A stretch of DNA of 60,585 nt from Rhodococcus sp. KRD162 (GTDB taxonomy: Bacteria; Actinomycetota; Actinomycetes; Mycobacteriales; Mycobacteriaceae), in NCBI RefSeq assembly GCF_017168335.1, contig NZ_JABFAU010000032.1, forward strand, positions 1 through 60,585, in the 5' to 3' direction. A program made the position numbers and the translations under genes. How positions within the stretch are numbered: position 1 is the first letter of the stretch; each line of letters starts with the position of its first letter. Below, piece by piece: positions 52,373 through 60,585 of the stretch. The notes under the pieces are model-generated. The model worked only from the letters and a program-made list of their open reading frames with translations, was not told the origin of the DNA and ran no database searches.

Positions 52373-53250
52373 TGTACACGATTGCCGCCGTCGGCATCGT
52401 CCTCCTCTTTGCTACCGGAATATGGTTCTTTGCCAACGGGATTCGCGATCGACGTGACCCGACAGCACCGACACGGCACCGGACACCCCGCACCCGTATC
52501 CCTCGGCAGACCAAAATCGTGTTTGCAGTCGGCACCGCGCTCGGGCTCGCAGCATGGCTGCTCAGCGGTTGGTTCGTTCTGTTTCCCATCATTCCGATCG
52601 CAGCAGTAGGCGTCCCGTACCTTCTCGGATCATCCGCCGCTGCAGACGACATCGAACGCCTCAACGCACTCGAAGAATGGGTCCGGAACCTGACCGGCGT
52701 ACTCGCAGCAGGATCCGGCCTCGAACAAGCCATCATCGCAACCCACAGAGGAATGCCCCAAGCCTTGCGGCCGGAAATCACCAGCCTCATCACCCGCCTG
52801 CGCGGCAACGTATCTATCGACGAAGCGCTGCTTCGCTTCGCAGACGACCTCGACGATTCCACCGGCGACTACGTGGTCGGAGCCCTCCGCCAAGCAGCAC
52901 GCCTGCGCGGATCCGGCCTCACCGCAGCCCTGAAACGACTCTCGGAATCGGTGGCAGAAAACGTGCGCAACCGCAGAACCTCCGAGGCGGAGCGACAGGG
53001 ACCCCGTACGACCGCTCGATGGGTCACCATCATCACCGTCGCCCTCATCGCCGGGCTGTTCCTGTTCACCAACTACATGGACCCCTACAAACAGCCCCTC
53101 TTTCAGCCCGTCCTGTTCCTCGAATTCGTCGGGTTCGGCCTCGTGCTCGGGTGGATGAAGCGATACACCCTGCCCGTCAAATACCCCAGGTTCATCGGCA
53201 CCAAGGACCGCGACGCAGCAAGCACCGCACGTGCGAGGAGCGCATCATGA
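52372..53250 (+). CDS. tadB: TadB-like inner membrane pilus protein
   Basis: 292 residues. Membrane helices lie at the N-terminus (TIAAVGIVLLFATGIWFFAN, VGTALGLAAWLLSGWFVLFP) and C-terminus (WVTIITVALIAGLFLFTNYM, LFLEFVGFGLVLGWM) around a T2SSF-type cytoplasmic domain (NALEEWVRNLTGVLAAGSGL, TGDYVVGALRQAARLRGSGL). This is the standard TadB pattern. Start overlaps tadA (TGATG); end overlaps tadC (ATGA). Confidence 0.9.
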   Translation: MYTIAAVGIVLLFATGIWFFANGIRDRRDPTAPTRHRTPRTRIPRQTKIVFAVGTALGLAAWLLSGWFVLFPIIPIAAVGVPYLLGSSAAADDIERLNALEEWVRNLTGVLAAGSGLEQAIIATHRGMPQALRPEITSLITRLRGNVSIDEALLRFADDLDDSTGDYVVGALRQAARLRGSGLTAALKRLSESVAENVRNRRTSEAERQGPRTTARWVTIITVALIAGLFLFTNYMDPYKQPLFQPVLFLEFVGFGLVLGWMKRYTLPVKYPRFIGTKDRDAASTARARSAS

Positions 53251-54167
53251 ACGACTTCGAGCTCTGGGCAATGGCCCTCGCCGCGATCGCCGCTCTCGGC
53301 TTAATCCTCCTTGTTCTCCGCATGCTGCCGGCAGACCCTGCCCTCGACGACGCCATGGAACGACTGTCCGGTGCAGCTCCGGACCCGTACACCGTCGACA
53401 CCAGCGGCGGCGACAACCTTGCCGGCTCGGATGCCCTGTCCTACAGAGTCGGCGCACGCTTCTACCCGCGACTGCGATCGCAGGCATGGTTCAGGATCCC
53501 GACCGCGGACCTTGCGATTCTCAGAGAGACCCCACAGAAGTTCATCGGAGACAAAATCCTTTCCGCCGCAATCGGGCTGATCATTGCTCCGGTCTCCCTT
53601 GCACTCCTTGCCCTCTTCGGCATCGCAGTGCCGTTCGTGTTCCCCGCAGCCGGTTCGCTCGTCCTGGCGTTGGCGGGTTTCTTCGCGCCTGACGCCGACG
53701 TGAAGACTCGTGCGGCCAGTGCTCGACTCGAATTCACGCGAGCACTGGCGGCGTTCATCGACTTCGTCTCGTTGAACCGAAGCGGCGGAGTCGCAGCATT
53801 CCAAAGTCTCGAACGCGCTGCCGCCGTTGGTGATAGCTGGGTGTTCCTACGCCTTGATGCCGAGCTGCAGAAGGCGTCCCTTGCAGGACAAGCACCCTGG
53901 GCCGCTCTGTCCAATCTTGCAGGCGAACTCGCGCTCCCAGAACTGGGTGACCTCGCGGACATCATGACCTACACCGGCGACCAAGGGGCCAGCGTGGCAG
54001 ACACTCTCGCCGCCCGGGCCGGGGCACTCCGTAGTGCCCTGCTCTCGAAAGAGCAAGGCGAAGCGGGAGCTCGTACGAAGAAGATGGATGCCCCTCTCGG
54101 GGCCTTGGCCGTGCTGTTCATGATCATGCTGCTCGTACCGGCTGCAGTGAACATCATGGGAATTTGA
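53247..54167 (+). CDS. tadC: TadC-like inner membrane pilus protein
   Basis: 306 residues from the ATG at 53247, 4 bases inside tadB. N-terminal helix WAMALAAIAALGLILLVLRM, mid helices ILSAAIGLIIAPVSLALLAL and FVFPAAGSLVLALAGFFAPD, and C-terminal ALAVLFMIMLLVPAAVNIMG flank a T2SSF domain (ALAAFIDFVSLNRSGGVAAF). Partner of TadB in the pilus platform. Confidence 0.9.
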   Translation: MNDFELWAMALAAIAALGLILLVLRMLPADPALDDAMERLSGAAPDPYTVDTSGGDNLAGSDALSYRVGARFYPRLRSQAWFRIPTADLAILRETPQKFIGDKILSAAIGLIIAPVSLALLALFGIAVPFVFPAAGSLVLALAGFFAPDADVKTRAASARLEFTRALAAFIDFVSLNRSGGVAAFQSLERAAAVGDSWVFLRLDAELQKASLAGQAPWAALSNLAGELALPELGDLADIMTYTGDQGASVADTLAARAGALRSALLSKEQGEAGARTKKMDAPLGALAVLFMIMLLVPAAVNIMGI

Positions 54168-54255
54168 GAACCGAACGCCTCGAATGCGTTGTCATTCAAC
54201 GATCAACTACCACATGTGAGCTGCACAAACAGTGGCTTGCGCACTTCACCTGCTC

Positions 54256-54268
54256 GAAGTGTCCGGTG
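54256..54268 (+). promoter_or_regulatory. GAAGTGTCCGGTG element upstream of the pilin gene
   Basis: GAAGTGTCCGGTG lies 83 bases before the pilin start and recurs exactly at 59737-59749, 88 bases before the lipoprotein gene. Equal placement suggests a promoter or operator shared by the two units. Confidence 0.45.
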
Positions 54269-54338
54269 TTGGCGATAGTCTGACCGGCATCCATAGCTCC
54301 ACGCCCACCAGGGTTTACAGATCGAAGGGAAGCGTCAC

Positions 54339-54569
54339 ATGGCAGCAACACGCACCATCGCAAACCGAATCACAGCAACGACGGCGACACTGTTCGCGCT
54401 GGCACTGTTCTCGTACACCCGCATGGCAGAGCGCGCCGGCGGACGCAAGAGCGACAAGGGCTACAGCATGGAAACGGTCATCATCACCGCCGGCCTCGTT
54501 GTCCTCGCCATCCTCATCGTCGCGGGAATCACAGTGGTCGGCCAGCGATACCTCTCCCAAATCCAGTAA
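54339..54569 (+). CDS. Flp-type pilin
   Basis: 76 residues with a basic leader (1-45), then SDKGYSMETVIITAGLVVLA and a hydrophobic helix to the end. The glycine before YSMETV and the glutamate a few residues into the mature part are the prepilin peptidase signature. Forms the pilus fibre. It has its own leader of 170 bases after tadC, containing the GAAGTGTCCGGTG element. Confidence 0.85.
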   Translation: MAATRTIANRITATTATLFALALFSYTRMAERAGGRKSDKGYSMETVIITAGLVVLAILIVAGITVVGQRYLSQIQ

Positions 54570-54607
54570 CCCCACCACTCGCCCAACGAGATAGGGGAGA
54601 ACACGCG

Positions 54608-55033
54608 ATGCACACCGAACCACACGCACCACTGCGCGAATGGCTCGGCCGGATACGCCAAGACGACCGCGGAGCAGCCCTCGAAACCGTCGTCGTCTTC
54701 GGTGTCGTCCTACTGCTCTTCCTCATCGCAATCCAGGCAGCTCTATACGCCCACGCACGAACCGTAGCGATCTCGACAGGTGAAGAAGCCCTACGACAAG
54801 CGCGATCGCAATTCGGCAGCGCTGCAGCCGGCACAGCAGCGGGATACGCATTCGCAGCCACCGCCGGCCCGACAACCCTGCGCGCACCCATCATCCTCGT
54901 CAACCGCGGCGTACGGGAAGCCACCGTCCAGATCACCGGACAACCCATCCGGCTCATCCCGTTCTTCCCTCTCGACATCCACGTCAACGAGACGCTTCCC
55001 GTCGAACGAGTCACCGCCCCAGGAACCAGATGA
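54608..55033 (+). CDS. TadE-like pseudopilin 1
   Basis: 141 residues. DDRGAALETVVVFGVVLLLF (about 18-37) is a pilin-type N-terminal segment with glycine then glutamate. The rest is a small soluble domain. Minor pilin that modifies Flp assembly. Its end overlaps the next gene (ATGA). Confidence 0.8.
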   Translation: MHTEPHAPLREWLGRIRQDDRGAALETVVVFGVVLLLFLIAIQAALYAHARTVAISTGEEALRQARSQFGSAAAGTAAGYAFAATAGPTTLRAPIILVNRGVREATVQITGQPIRLIPFFPLDIHVNETLPVERVTAPGTR

Positions 55034-55491
55034 ACACCGCCGCCCGATTACGCCAGCTAGCAGCCACGGCCAGAGCCGACGATCGTGGATCGGCACTGCA
55101 AACAGTCATCGTCGCCCCCGCCACACTATTCCTGATCGCACTCATCGTCACCTTCGGCGTCCTCGCGCAAGCGCACCAAAAAGTAGTCCACGCCGCGAAC
55201 GAAGCAGCGCGCACCGCCTCGATCGCGCGAACAGCCTTCGCCGCCGCACCAGACGCACAAGCCGCCGCCCGCAACGATCTGGCAGCACGGGGTCTGACCT
55301 GCACCGCGCTCAACGTCAACACCGACCTCGGCGGATTCCGAACCCGCCCTGGCGTCACCGCCTCCGTCTCGGCGACCGTCACCTGCATCATCTCGTTGGA
55401 CGCACTCGGATTCCCGAAAGTCATGGGCTCACGGACCATCACAGCGACCGCGACCTCACCCGTCGACACCTACCGGGAGCGCATCCGATGA
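55030..55491 (+). CDS. TadE-like pseudopilin 2
   Basis: 153 residues. DDRGSALQTVIVAPATLFLI parallels the segment in the previous gene but has glutamine where pilins have glutamate. A helix and small domain follow with two cysteines (LTCTAL, VTCIIS) that could form a disulphide. Overlaps both neighbours by 4 bases. Confidence 0.8.
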   Translation: MNTAARLRQLAATARADDRGSALQTVIVAPATLFLIALIVTFGVLAQAHQKVVHAANEAARTASIARTAFAAAPDAQAAARNDLAARGLTCTALNVNTDLGGFRTRPGVTASVSATVTCIISLDALGFPKVMGSRTITATATSPVDTYRERIR

Positions 55492-55955
55492 CCGAAGCAC
55501 TACGTCGGGCCGTAGCCGCCTGCACACGCCGGGACACGCACAACGACGCCGGAACCATCGCCATGTGGAGTGTCATCACAGCCATGGCGTTGCTGATCAT
55601 GATGGGCCTCGTCGTCGACGGCGGAGGCAAGGTCCAAGCCAAACAGCGCGCCGAGCAAGTCGCCGAAGAAGCAGCCCGCGGGGCAGGACAAGCCATCATC
55701 GAACCACTCGCAGTCCGCGGCACCAACGTCATCGTCAACCCACTGACAGCGCAAGTAAAGGCCACCAAATACCTTGCTGCAGCTGGAATTCCTGGCGTCG
55801 TGGTGCCGACCGGACCGACAACGCTGCTGATCACCACCACAACGACCTACCAACCCCGAGTCCTCGGTTTGATCGGCGTCGGCCCACAGCAGATCATCGG
55901 AACAGCCACCGTCAACCTCAACCGCACCAACCTCGGAATCCCCGGCACCCCATGA
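55488..55955 (+). CDS. TadE/TadG-like protein
   Basis: 155 residues. NDAGTIAMWSVITAMALLIM then VVDGGGKVQAKQRAEQVAEE is the TadE/TadG pattern of a hydrophobic start followed by a helix. Ends in a beta-rich part (VNLNRTNLGIPGTP). Overlaps the gene before and after by 4 bases. Confidence 0.75.
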   Translation: MTEALRRAVAACTRRDTHNDAGTIAMWSVITAMALLIMMGLVVDGGGKVQAKQRAEQVAEEAARGAGQAIIEPLAVRGTNVIVNPLTAQVKATKYLAAAGIPGVVVPTGPTTLLITTTTTYQPRVLGLIGVGPQQIIGTATVNLNRTNLGIPGTP

Positions 55956-56083
55956 CCAATCCACCGCAGAGCAGACGGGCCACAGAACTCCACGACAAGA
56001 CGGAGAACGTGATTCGACAGCTCGCGGCGGAACGCTGCACGACCCCGGCCACCCTGCAGCCATCGGAAAGGACACACGCATGA
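55952..56083 (+). CDS. 43-residue coupled small protein
   Basis: MTNPPQSRRATELHDKTENV and so on, 43 residues, polar and charged, no membrane segment. ATGA overlaps at both ends (55952-55955 and 56080-56083) make it part of the translational chain. Function unknown; may serve to carry ribosomes to the LysM/BTAD gene. Confidence 0.5.
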   Translation: MTNPPQSRRATELHDKTENVIRQLAAERCTTPATLQPSERTHA

Positions 56084-59000
56084 CCACCATCCGACGGCGC
56101 TTGACTGGTTTGCTCTACCTGATCGTCCTACTAGTCCTCGTCGTGGGAATTCCGCTTGCACTGTGGACATTCCGCGGCAACCCCATACCGACGACGCTGC
56201 CCGATCTCAACCAGATCGGAACAGCTCTGACCACCCAAGACGACGGATCGCTCTTCCTCGGATTCGTGACCTGGATCGGCTGGCTCGCCTGGGCCACTTT
56301 CACCTTCAGCACCGTCATCGAACTCGGCGCAGTACTACGCGGCATCAAAGCACCTCGACTCCGAGGACTTGGTTTCCAGCAGCGAAGCGCCTCCGTTCTC
56401 ATAGGCGGAGCACTCATGCTGGTGACCGCCGGCACCGCCACTGCCCAACCCCTCACCGCGACAGCACTACCGCTTTTCGAGGCCCCTGCCCACTCGGCAC
56501 CAATCCAAGTAACGCAACAAAGCCAACCGCATCCAGCAGAAGCCCCTGCGCGCCCCATCAGCGGAGAAACCATCACGGTGCAGCAGGGCGACAGCCTATG
56601 GAAGCTCGCAGAACGACACCTTGGCGACGGCTTTCGATACACCGAGATCAAGCAGCTCAATGCCGACGTCCTGACCGACGATGGATGGTTGCAACCAGGC
56701 TGGAAACTTCAGCTTCCAGCCGTCGCACCCACAACCGTCGACGGGGCCTACACAGTTCGAGAAGGCGACAGTCTCTGGAGTATCGCTGAGCAACATCTGG
56801 GTGACGGACACCGCTACAAGGAAATCATCAACGCCGACGGAACTACACCGTCGACGATCATCCACGTCGGACAGCAGCTCACCGTCAACGAGCAAGCCGC
56901 CGAGACCGGCACGCTTGAACCGGCTCCGGCTGTCGCTCCTGAGCCGGCTCCGGTCGTTGCTTCTGAACCGGCTCCGGCTGTCGCTCCTGAGCCGGCTCCG
57001 GTCGTTGCTTCTGAACCGGCTCCGGCTGTCGCTCCTGAGCCGGCTCCGGTCGTTGCTTCTGAACCGGCTCCGGCTGTCGCTCCTGAACCGGCTCCGGTCG
57101 TTGCTTCTGAACCGGCTCCGGCTGTCGCTCCTGAGCCGGCCGCGGCTGCACCTTTCATAGGTGGCACCGACGTCCCAGAGCAAGAGGAAATGGTTCCGGG
57201 CGGTGACGAACAGGCCCAGGCAGAAGCGCAGGCCGCTGCCGCTGCCGCTGCGAAAATCTTCGGGATCGAACTGAACAGCGCTTCGTCGCAGCTACCTGCT
57301 CCGGCCGCCGCTCCTGCTCCGGCCGCCGCTCCTGCTCCGGCCGCCGCTCCTGCTCCGGCTGTCGCTCCTGCTCCGGCCGCCGCTCCTGAGCCTGCCGCCG
57401 CTCCTGCTCCGGCCGCCGCTCCTGCAGCGGTTCCTGAGCTTGCACCGGCTCCTGCGCAAGCGTCGTCACTCGACACCGCCGCAGCTCAACCAGCCACCCA
57501 GATTCCACTGGACACACCGACGACAGATCCAGTGCAGATCACCGCGACGGCGAACCCAAGTGACGTCTCCGAGAATCAGAACAGCACACTGTGGCTCGGG
57601 ATCTCAGCCTTAGCGGCCATTGGACTCGCCGGTGCTTTTGGCCTGCGCAGGCACCGTCAACAACACGATCGACGCAGAGGCGAGACCCTCCCCGAAACAT
57701 GGGGCGCTGCAGCAGTTGTGGAAGAACAGATCCATTCTGCAGCGGACACCAACGTCCTCACACGGCTCGACGAAGCACTGAGGACTGTCGCCGAACACGC
57801 TCGGACACAGGGCAACGCACTGCCTGCACTACTCGGCGCGTTCATCGGTCCCGATGCGGTGGAACTCGTAATCCTCGATGACTCCGTACTGCCGGACCCA
57901 TGGCTCAAATCAGAGACCGGTGCCTGGACCCTCCCCGCCGACGCCCAGATCGCCCCAGCGCCCACCACGATCAGCCCGTACCCCACGCTCGTGACGCTTG
58001 GTTCCACAGACGACAGCACCCAAGTTCTTCTCAACCTGGAAGAACTTGGCTACCTCGGCGTCTCTGCTTCACCAGACCACGCCCGCGGCGCTCTCCAGGC
58101 CCTGGCCCTCGAACTCGTCGAATCCCCGCTCGCAGACAATCTGCACCTGACGCTGATCGGTTTCGGACAGGAGCTCCCCGAACTGTTCGGCAACGGTCGA
58201 ATCGAGTACACGGACCGACCAGACGAAGTGCTGGCCAGACTCGCCCGACAAGCCGAACGTGACCAAGACACCCTCGTCGAACAACACATCGACAGCATTG
58301 CAGCGGCCCGTTCGATCTACGACACAAGCGAAATGACCGCTCCCGAAGTAGTTCTCATCGCGAGCCAATTGACGGCCGACCAACAGCAATCACTCGACCA
58401 GATCCTGGCAGCCACACCGCGCGTAGCGTTCGCTGCCGCGAGCACCGCCAGCGAGAACTCGCAGGCCGCGTGGACACTCGACATCGTCGACCGCAACACC
58501 GCAAGCCTGGTCAAGCGAGACGCCGACGGCGGCTTCACATTCCAGCCAGCATTCCTCGGGCAGGAACAATATGACGGCATCACCGCCTACCTCGCGACCG
58601 CCACACAGCCGGCGATCCCCACAGAGTCGTCCATGCACGACCCCTGGGCTGCAGCCGAAATCGACGCATACCTCACTGACGCCGCAAGCGCTGAGACCTT
58701 CCTCGACTCCGTCACCGCGGTCGACCCCACCGACCAGCTGCTGCTGAACGGAACTACCGCATCGGAGACCGCCGCCGTCGTCACAGATGTTCCGACCTAC
58801 AGCCCGGACGCCGCGCAGTGGACATCCCCAGAATCGATCGGGTTCGACGACCAGGCCCCAGCCATCGCTCCTGTCGCTGGTGACGTACCTGCCTCGGGAC
58901 ATCTCTGGCTCCATCTTCTCGGGAAACCATCAGTCACAACTCTGACCGCGGAGCCACCCAAGGACGGACGTGAAGTACTCCTGACCGAGATCGCAGCCCT

Positions 59001-59709
59001 CCTCTCCATTCACCCGGGAATCAAACACGACTCCATCGACAGAAAGATCTGGCCTGCAGACAATTTCGACAAACTCCCTCTGGAGGATCAGCCGAAAAAG
59101 AAGGCCACACGCCGCCAGAACTACCTCTCGCGACTACGAAATTGGCTGGGAGAGACAGAGAACGGCGAACAAGCATTCCCGAAGCACGGCGACCGCACTG
59201 GCCGCACCGGCTACCGACTTCACCCCGATGTCCGATCGGACTGGGACTACTGGCAACAACTGATCGACACCACTCCGCCTGCCGCCACCGATGCGGAATT
59301 GCGAACGGCGGCAGAACTGGTAAACGATCAACCGTTCGCCGGGACACGAGCAGACCGTTACGGGTGGGCACGAAACCTGCAGCAGCACATGATCGCGACC
59401 CTCGCGGATGCCCTCGAGGAACTTGCGACACGACAGATCAAGACCGGAGATCTGTCCGCAGCGCTCACCACAGCAAACCGCGGCGTCACCGTCGAACCGT
59501 TCCGGGAAGGTCTCTGGCGACTGGCGATCATCGCTACCCACGGGAGTGACGAGATCAGCAAGACCCAGGAGCTGATCGACCAACTGCTCGCGAACCTCGC
59601 CGACATCGATGTCGACCCAGAACCCGAAACCGACGAACTCTTGCGCGCCCTCGCGCAATTCCACAATGGCGGCAACGCCCTCTACCGGATCGGAGCAATA
59701 GCCAGTTGA
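56080..59709 (+). CDS. LysM-domain protein with C-terminal winged-helix/BTAD region
   Basis: 1,209 residues. Two N-terminal membrane helices (LLYLIVLLVLVVGIPLALWT, FVTWIGWLAWATFTFSTVIE), then two LysM domains (ITVQQGDSLWKLAERHLGDG near 165, YTVREGDSLWSIAEQHLGDG near 225) that bind peptidoglycan. A long PA-rich region (about 280-480) follows, then a membrane helix TLWLGISALAAIGLAGAFGL near 505. The cytoplasmic C-terminal half (520-1209) ends in an OmpR-like winged helix (about 950-1060) and a BTAD-type helical domain (LRTAAELVNDQPFAGTRADR, AALTTANRGVTVEPFREGLW). It could couple the wall or pilus state to transcription; such LysM/BTAD proteins often accompany actinobacterial Tad loci. Confidence 0.8.
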   Translation: MTTIRRRLTGLLYLIVLLVLVVGIPLALWTFRGNPIPTTLPDLNQIGTALTTQDDGSLFLGFVTWIGWLAWATFTFSTVIELGAVLRGIKAPRLRGLGFQQRSASVLIGGALMLVTAGTATAQPLTATALPLFEAPAHSAPIQVTQQSQPHPAEAPARPISGETITVQQGDSLWKLAERHLGDGFRYTEIKQLNADVLTDDGWLQPGWKLQLPAVAPTTVDGAYTVREGDSLWSIAEQHLGDGHRYKEIINADGTTPSTIIHVGQQLTVNEQAAETGTLEPAPAVAPEPAPVVASEPAPAVAPEPAPVVASEPAPAVAPEPAPVVASEPAPAVAPEPAPVVASEPAPAVAPEPAAAAPFIGGTDVPEQEEMVPGGDEQAQAEAQAAAAAAAKIFGIELNSASSQLPAPAAAPAPAAAPAPAAAPAPAVAPAPAAAPEPAAAPAPAAAPAAVPELAPAPAQASSLDTAAAQPATQIPLDTPTTDPVQITATANPSDVSENQNSTLWLGISALAAIGLAGAFGLRRHRQQHDRRRGETLPETWGAAAVVEEQIHSAADTNVLTRLDEALRTVAEHARTQGNALPALLGAFIGPDAVELVILDDSVLPDPWLKSETGAWTLPADAQIAPAPTTISPYPTLVTLGSTDDSTQVLLNLEELGYLGVSASPDHARGALQALALELVESPLADNLHLTLIGFGQELPELFGNGRIEYTDRPDEVLARLARQAERDQDTLVEQHIDSIAAARSIYDTSEMTAPEVVLIASQLTADQQQSLDQILAATPRVAFAAASTASENSQAAWTLDIVDRNTASLVKRDADGGFTFQPAFLGQEQYDGITAYLATATQPAIPTESSMHDPWAAAEIDAYLTDAASAETFLDSVTAVDPTDQLLLNGTTASETAAVVTDVPTYSPDAAQWTSPESIGFDDQAPAIAPVAGDVPASGHLWLHLLGKPSVTTLTAEPPKDGREVLLTEIAALLSIHPGIKHDSIDRKIWPADNFDKLPLEDQPKKKATRRQNYLSRLRNWLGETENGEQAFPKHGDRTGRTGYRLHPDVRSDWDYWQQLIDTTPPAATDAELRTAAELVNDQPFAGTRADRYGWARNLQQHMIATLADALEELATRQIKTGDLSAALTTANRGVTVEPFREGLWRLAIIATHGSDEISKTQELIDQLLANLADIDVDPEPETDELLRALAQFHNGGNALYRIGAIAS
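56917..57132 (+). repeat. 48-bp tandem repeats coding EPAPAVAPEPAPVVAS
   Basis: Four full units start at 56917, 56965, 57013 and 57061, with a half unit at 57109. They code a 16-residue PA-rich repeat in the spacer after the LysM domains. Near-identical copies suggest recent expansion or homogenisation. A second, less regular APAPAA run is at 57295-57430. Confidence 0.9.
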
Positions 59710-59736
59710 TAGCAGTCGCGTCAATCGAGGTGTCTG

Positions 59737-59749
59737 AAGTGTCCGGTGA
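59737..59749 (+). promoter_or_regulatory. GAAGTGTCCGGTG element upstream of the lipoprotein gene
   Basis: Exact 13-base copy of 54256-54268, placed 88 bases before the next start. TTATGG follows about 8 bases later. Probably a common promoter or operator of the pilus region. Confidence 0.45.
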
Positions 59750-59824
59750 GCAGGTTATGGTCCAAACAGCCGCACCATTATCGTTATCGCAGTACAACGC
59801 ACAGAACAACGTAGGGGGTCCACG

Positions 59825-60448
59825 ATGATCAGCACACGACGCCGCACCGGTGCGGCAATCCTCGCGGTAGTCGCTGCTGCCAGCATCAGCGTCGCATGCG
59901 GGACCGGAGACACTGGAGCGACTCCCGTAACGACCACAGCACGACCGGTTCTCACGGGGCCCGAGGGCGTCGAAAAGTCACCCGAACAACAGGCGACCGA
60001 GCAGGCGACAGCTAAGAATGCAGAGTTTTTCGCGGTCCTGGCGAAAGTCGAAGGTGATCCGCTCGTTGATGTCAATACGCTCGATACGGTTGCCAGCGGA
60101 ACGGTTCTCGACCAGTTGAAGGCAAACATCAATTTTCGCCGGTCGCAGGGCATTGTCGCGAAGGGTGCATTACAGGTTGTGAATGCGGAAGTTACTCAGC
60201 TTCAGGCGCCCAAGGACGAGGACGGGAATCCCATACCTGGCAAAGCGTCAGCAAGGATGAGAGTTTGCGTTGACAACTCCAACTACGACACTGTTCGTCC
60301 AGATGGGACCAGCACATTGGATCCTGCGAGAATTCAGCAAGAGCTTGGTAAGCCGACTTTGGAGAACCCGTCGTGGCCGGACTCGTCCGGTTGGCGAGTC
60401 GTCTCCGACTCCGTGACTGCGGGTGGAACACCATGCGATGCACCATGA
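59825..60448 (+). CDS. putative lipoprotein of the pilus region
   Basis: 207 residues. A basic n-region and helix TGAAILAVVAAASISVACGT form a lipoprotein signal (cleavage before Cys-25, SVAC lipobox). The mature part is helical then beta rich, with two further cysteines (RVCVDN and TPCDAP). The region VDNSNYDTVRPDGTS and the overall size recall small secreted VirB8/TcpC-like NTF2 folds, but the family is not certain. AGGGGG site. Its stop overlaps the next start (ATGA). Confidence 0.7.
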   Translation: MISTRRRTGAAILAVVAAASISVACGTGDTGATPVTTTARPVLTGPEGVEKSPEQQATEQATAKNAEFFAVLAKVEGDPLVDVNTLDTVASGTVLDQLKANINFRRSQGIVAKGALQVVNAEVTQLQAPKDEDGNPIPGKASARMRVCVDNSNYDTVRPDGTSTLDPARIQQELGKPTLENPSWPDSSGWRVVSDSVTAGGTPCDAP

Positions 60449-60585
60449 TTAGCGAATATTCGCGCAGCAAGAGCGTAGTACGAAGTGGAGGAGTGCCGCG
60501 GGGACTGGCAGTCTTCGTAGTTGCTTCGGTCTGCTCGATTCTGCCAGCTGTGAGCGGAATTGCTAACGCGCAGCCTGGCATTGGC
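60445..60585 (+). CDS. secreted protein, N-terminal part only
   Basis: 47 residues to the window edge. A basic start is followed by the signal peptide GLAVFVVASVCSILPAVSGI and AxA-type cleavage (IANAQPG). ATG overlaps the lipoprotein stop. The gene continues outside the window, so its function cannot be seen. Confidence 0.7.
   Translation, partial: MISEYSRSKSVVRSGGVPRGLAVFVVASVCSILPAVSGIANAQPGIG

Noticed and set aside
52554..53246. Upstream extension of TadC
   Set aside because: It is the shifted frame of tadB, arginine rich; the ATG at 53247 begins the hydrophobic TadC N-terminus.
56917..57132. CRISPR array in the LysM gene
   Set aside because: Units are directly tandem, in frame and without unique spacers.

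Overview
The window is a piece of a large actinobacterial plasmid or plasmid-like element, most likely from a mycolic-acid genus such as Rhodococcus, Gordonia or Nocardia. The reasons are the high-GC coding style, a complete set of type VII secretion (ESX) core components, a PE/PPE-type pair, DUF2637 and DUF4192-like proteins, and two ParA-type partition loci with replication-type genes. The genus is inferred, not read directly. No rRNA, tRNA, CRISPR array or insertion sequence was recognised. The last gene runs off the right edge, so this is part of a larger replicon.

Layout. (1) 0.1-5 kb: a small HTH protein, a perfect 20-bp palindrome, parA/parB, a DNA-polymerase-like protein and a terminal-protein-like HTH protein. 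(2) 5.3-6.2 kb: an orphan cysteine-rich protein. (3) 6.2-30.8 kb: a transfer region that interleaves type VII and type IV secretion genes. The minus strand holds eccC, eccB, eccA and a discoidin-like membrane protein. The plus strand holds tcpC, then (after a noncoding region with phased 12-bp repeats) VirB2-like?, VirB3-like, VirB4, VirB6/TrbL-like, an EspI-like ATPase, a small AT-hook-like protein, eccD, mycP, eccE, a PE-like protein and the first ~45 codons of a PPE protein. (4) 30.97-35.4 kb: a segment that breaks the PPE gene. It carries a DUF4192-like gene and a DprA-like gene behind copies of the same leader and hairpin, plus a candidate defence nuclease pair. (5) 35.4-36.9 kb: DUF2637 and CPBP membrane proteins. 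(6) 37-44 kb: a minus-strand replication operon headed by a ~1,780-aa protein with primase zinc finger, Toprim, helicase-like ATPase and a polymerase-like C-terminus, followed by a second terminal-protein-like gene. (7) 44.7-47.2 kb: a second parA with a ribbon-helix-helix-like partner and a ~650-bp array of degenerate 12-bp-phased repeats. (8) 48.6-60.6 kb: a Tad/Flp pilus operon (RHH paralogue, SAF protein, TadZ-, TadA-, TadB-, TadC-like, pilin and pseudopilins, a LysM/BTAD protein, a lipoprotein and a partial secreted protein).

How it may work together. EccA-E, MycP, TcpC, VirB4 and VirB6-like proteins together resemble the dual T7SS/T4SS transfer equipment of mycobacterial conjugative plasmids such as pRAW. 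The relaxase and coupling protein were not found here. The two polymerase-like plus terminal-protein-like cassettes and two partition loci suggest either a fused pair of replicons or a replication scheme that uses both. The Tad pilus may provide donor-recipient contact. The most unusual signals are the two polymerase-like cassettes, the primase-helicase-polymerase-like fusion, the 12-bp-phased arrays at 17.2-17.6 and 46.5-47.2 kb, and the repeated leader/hairpin in front of the DUF4192- and DprA-like genes.
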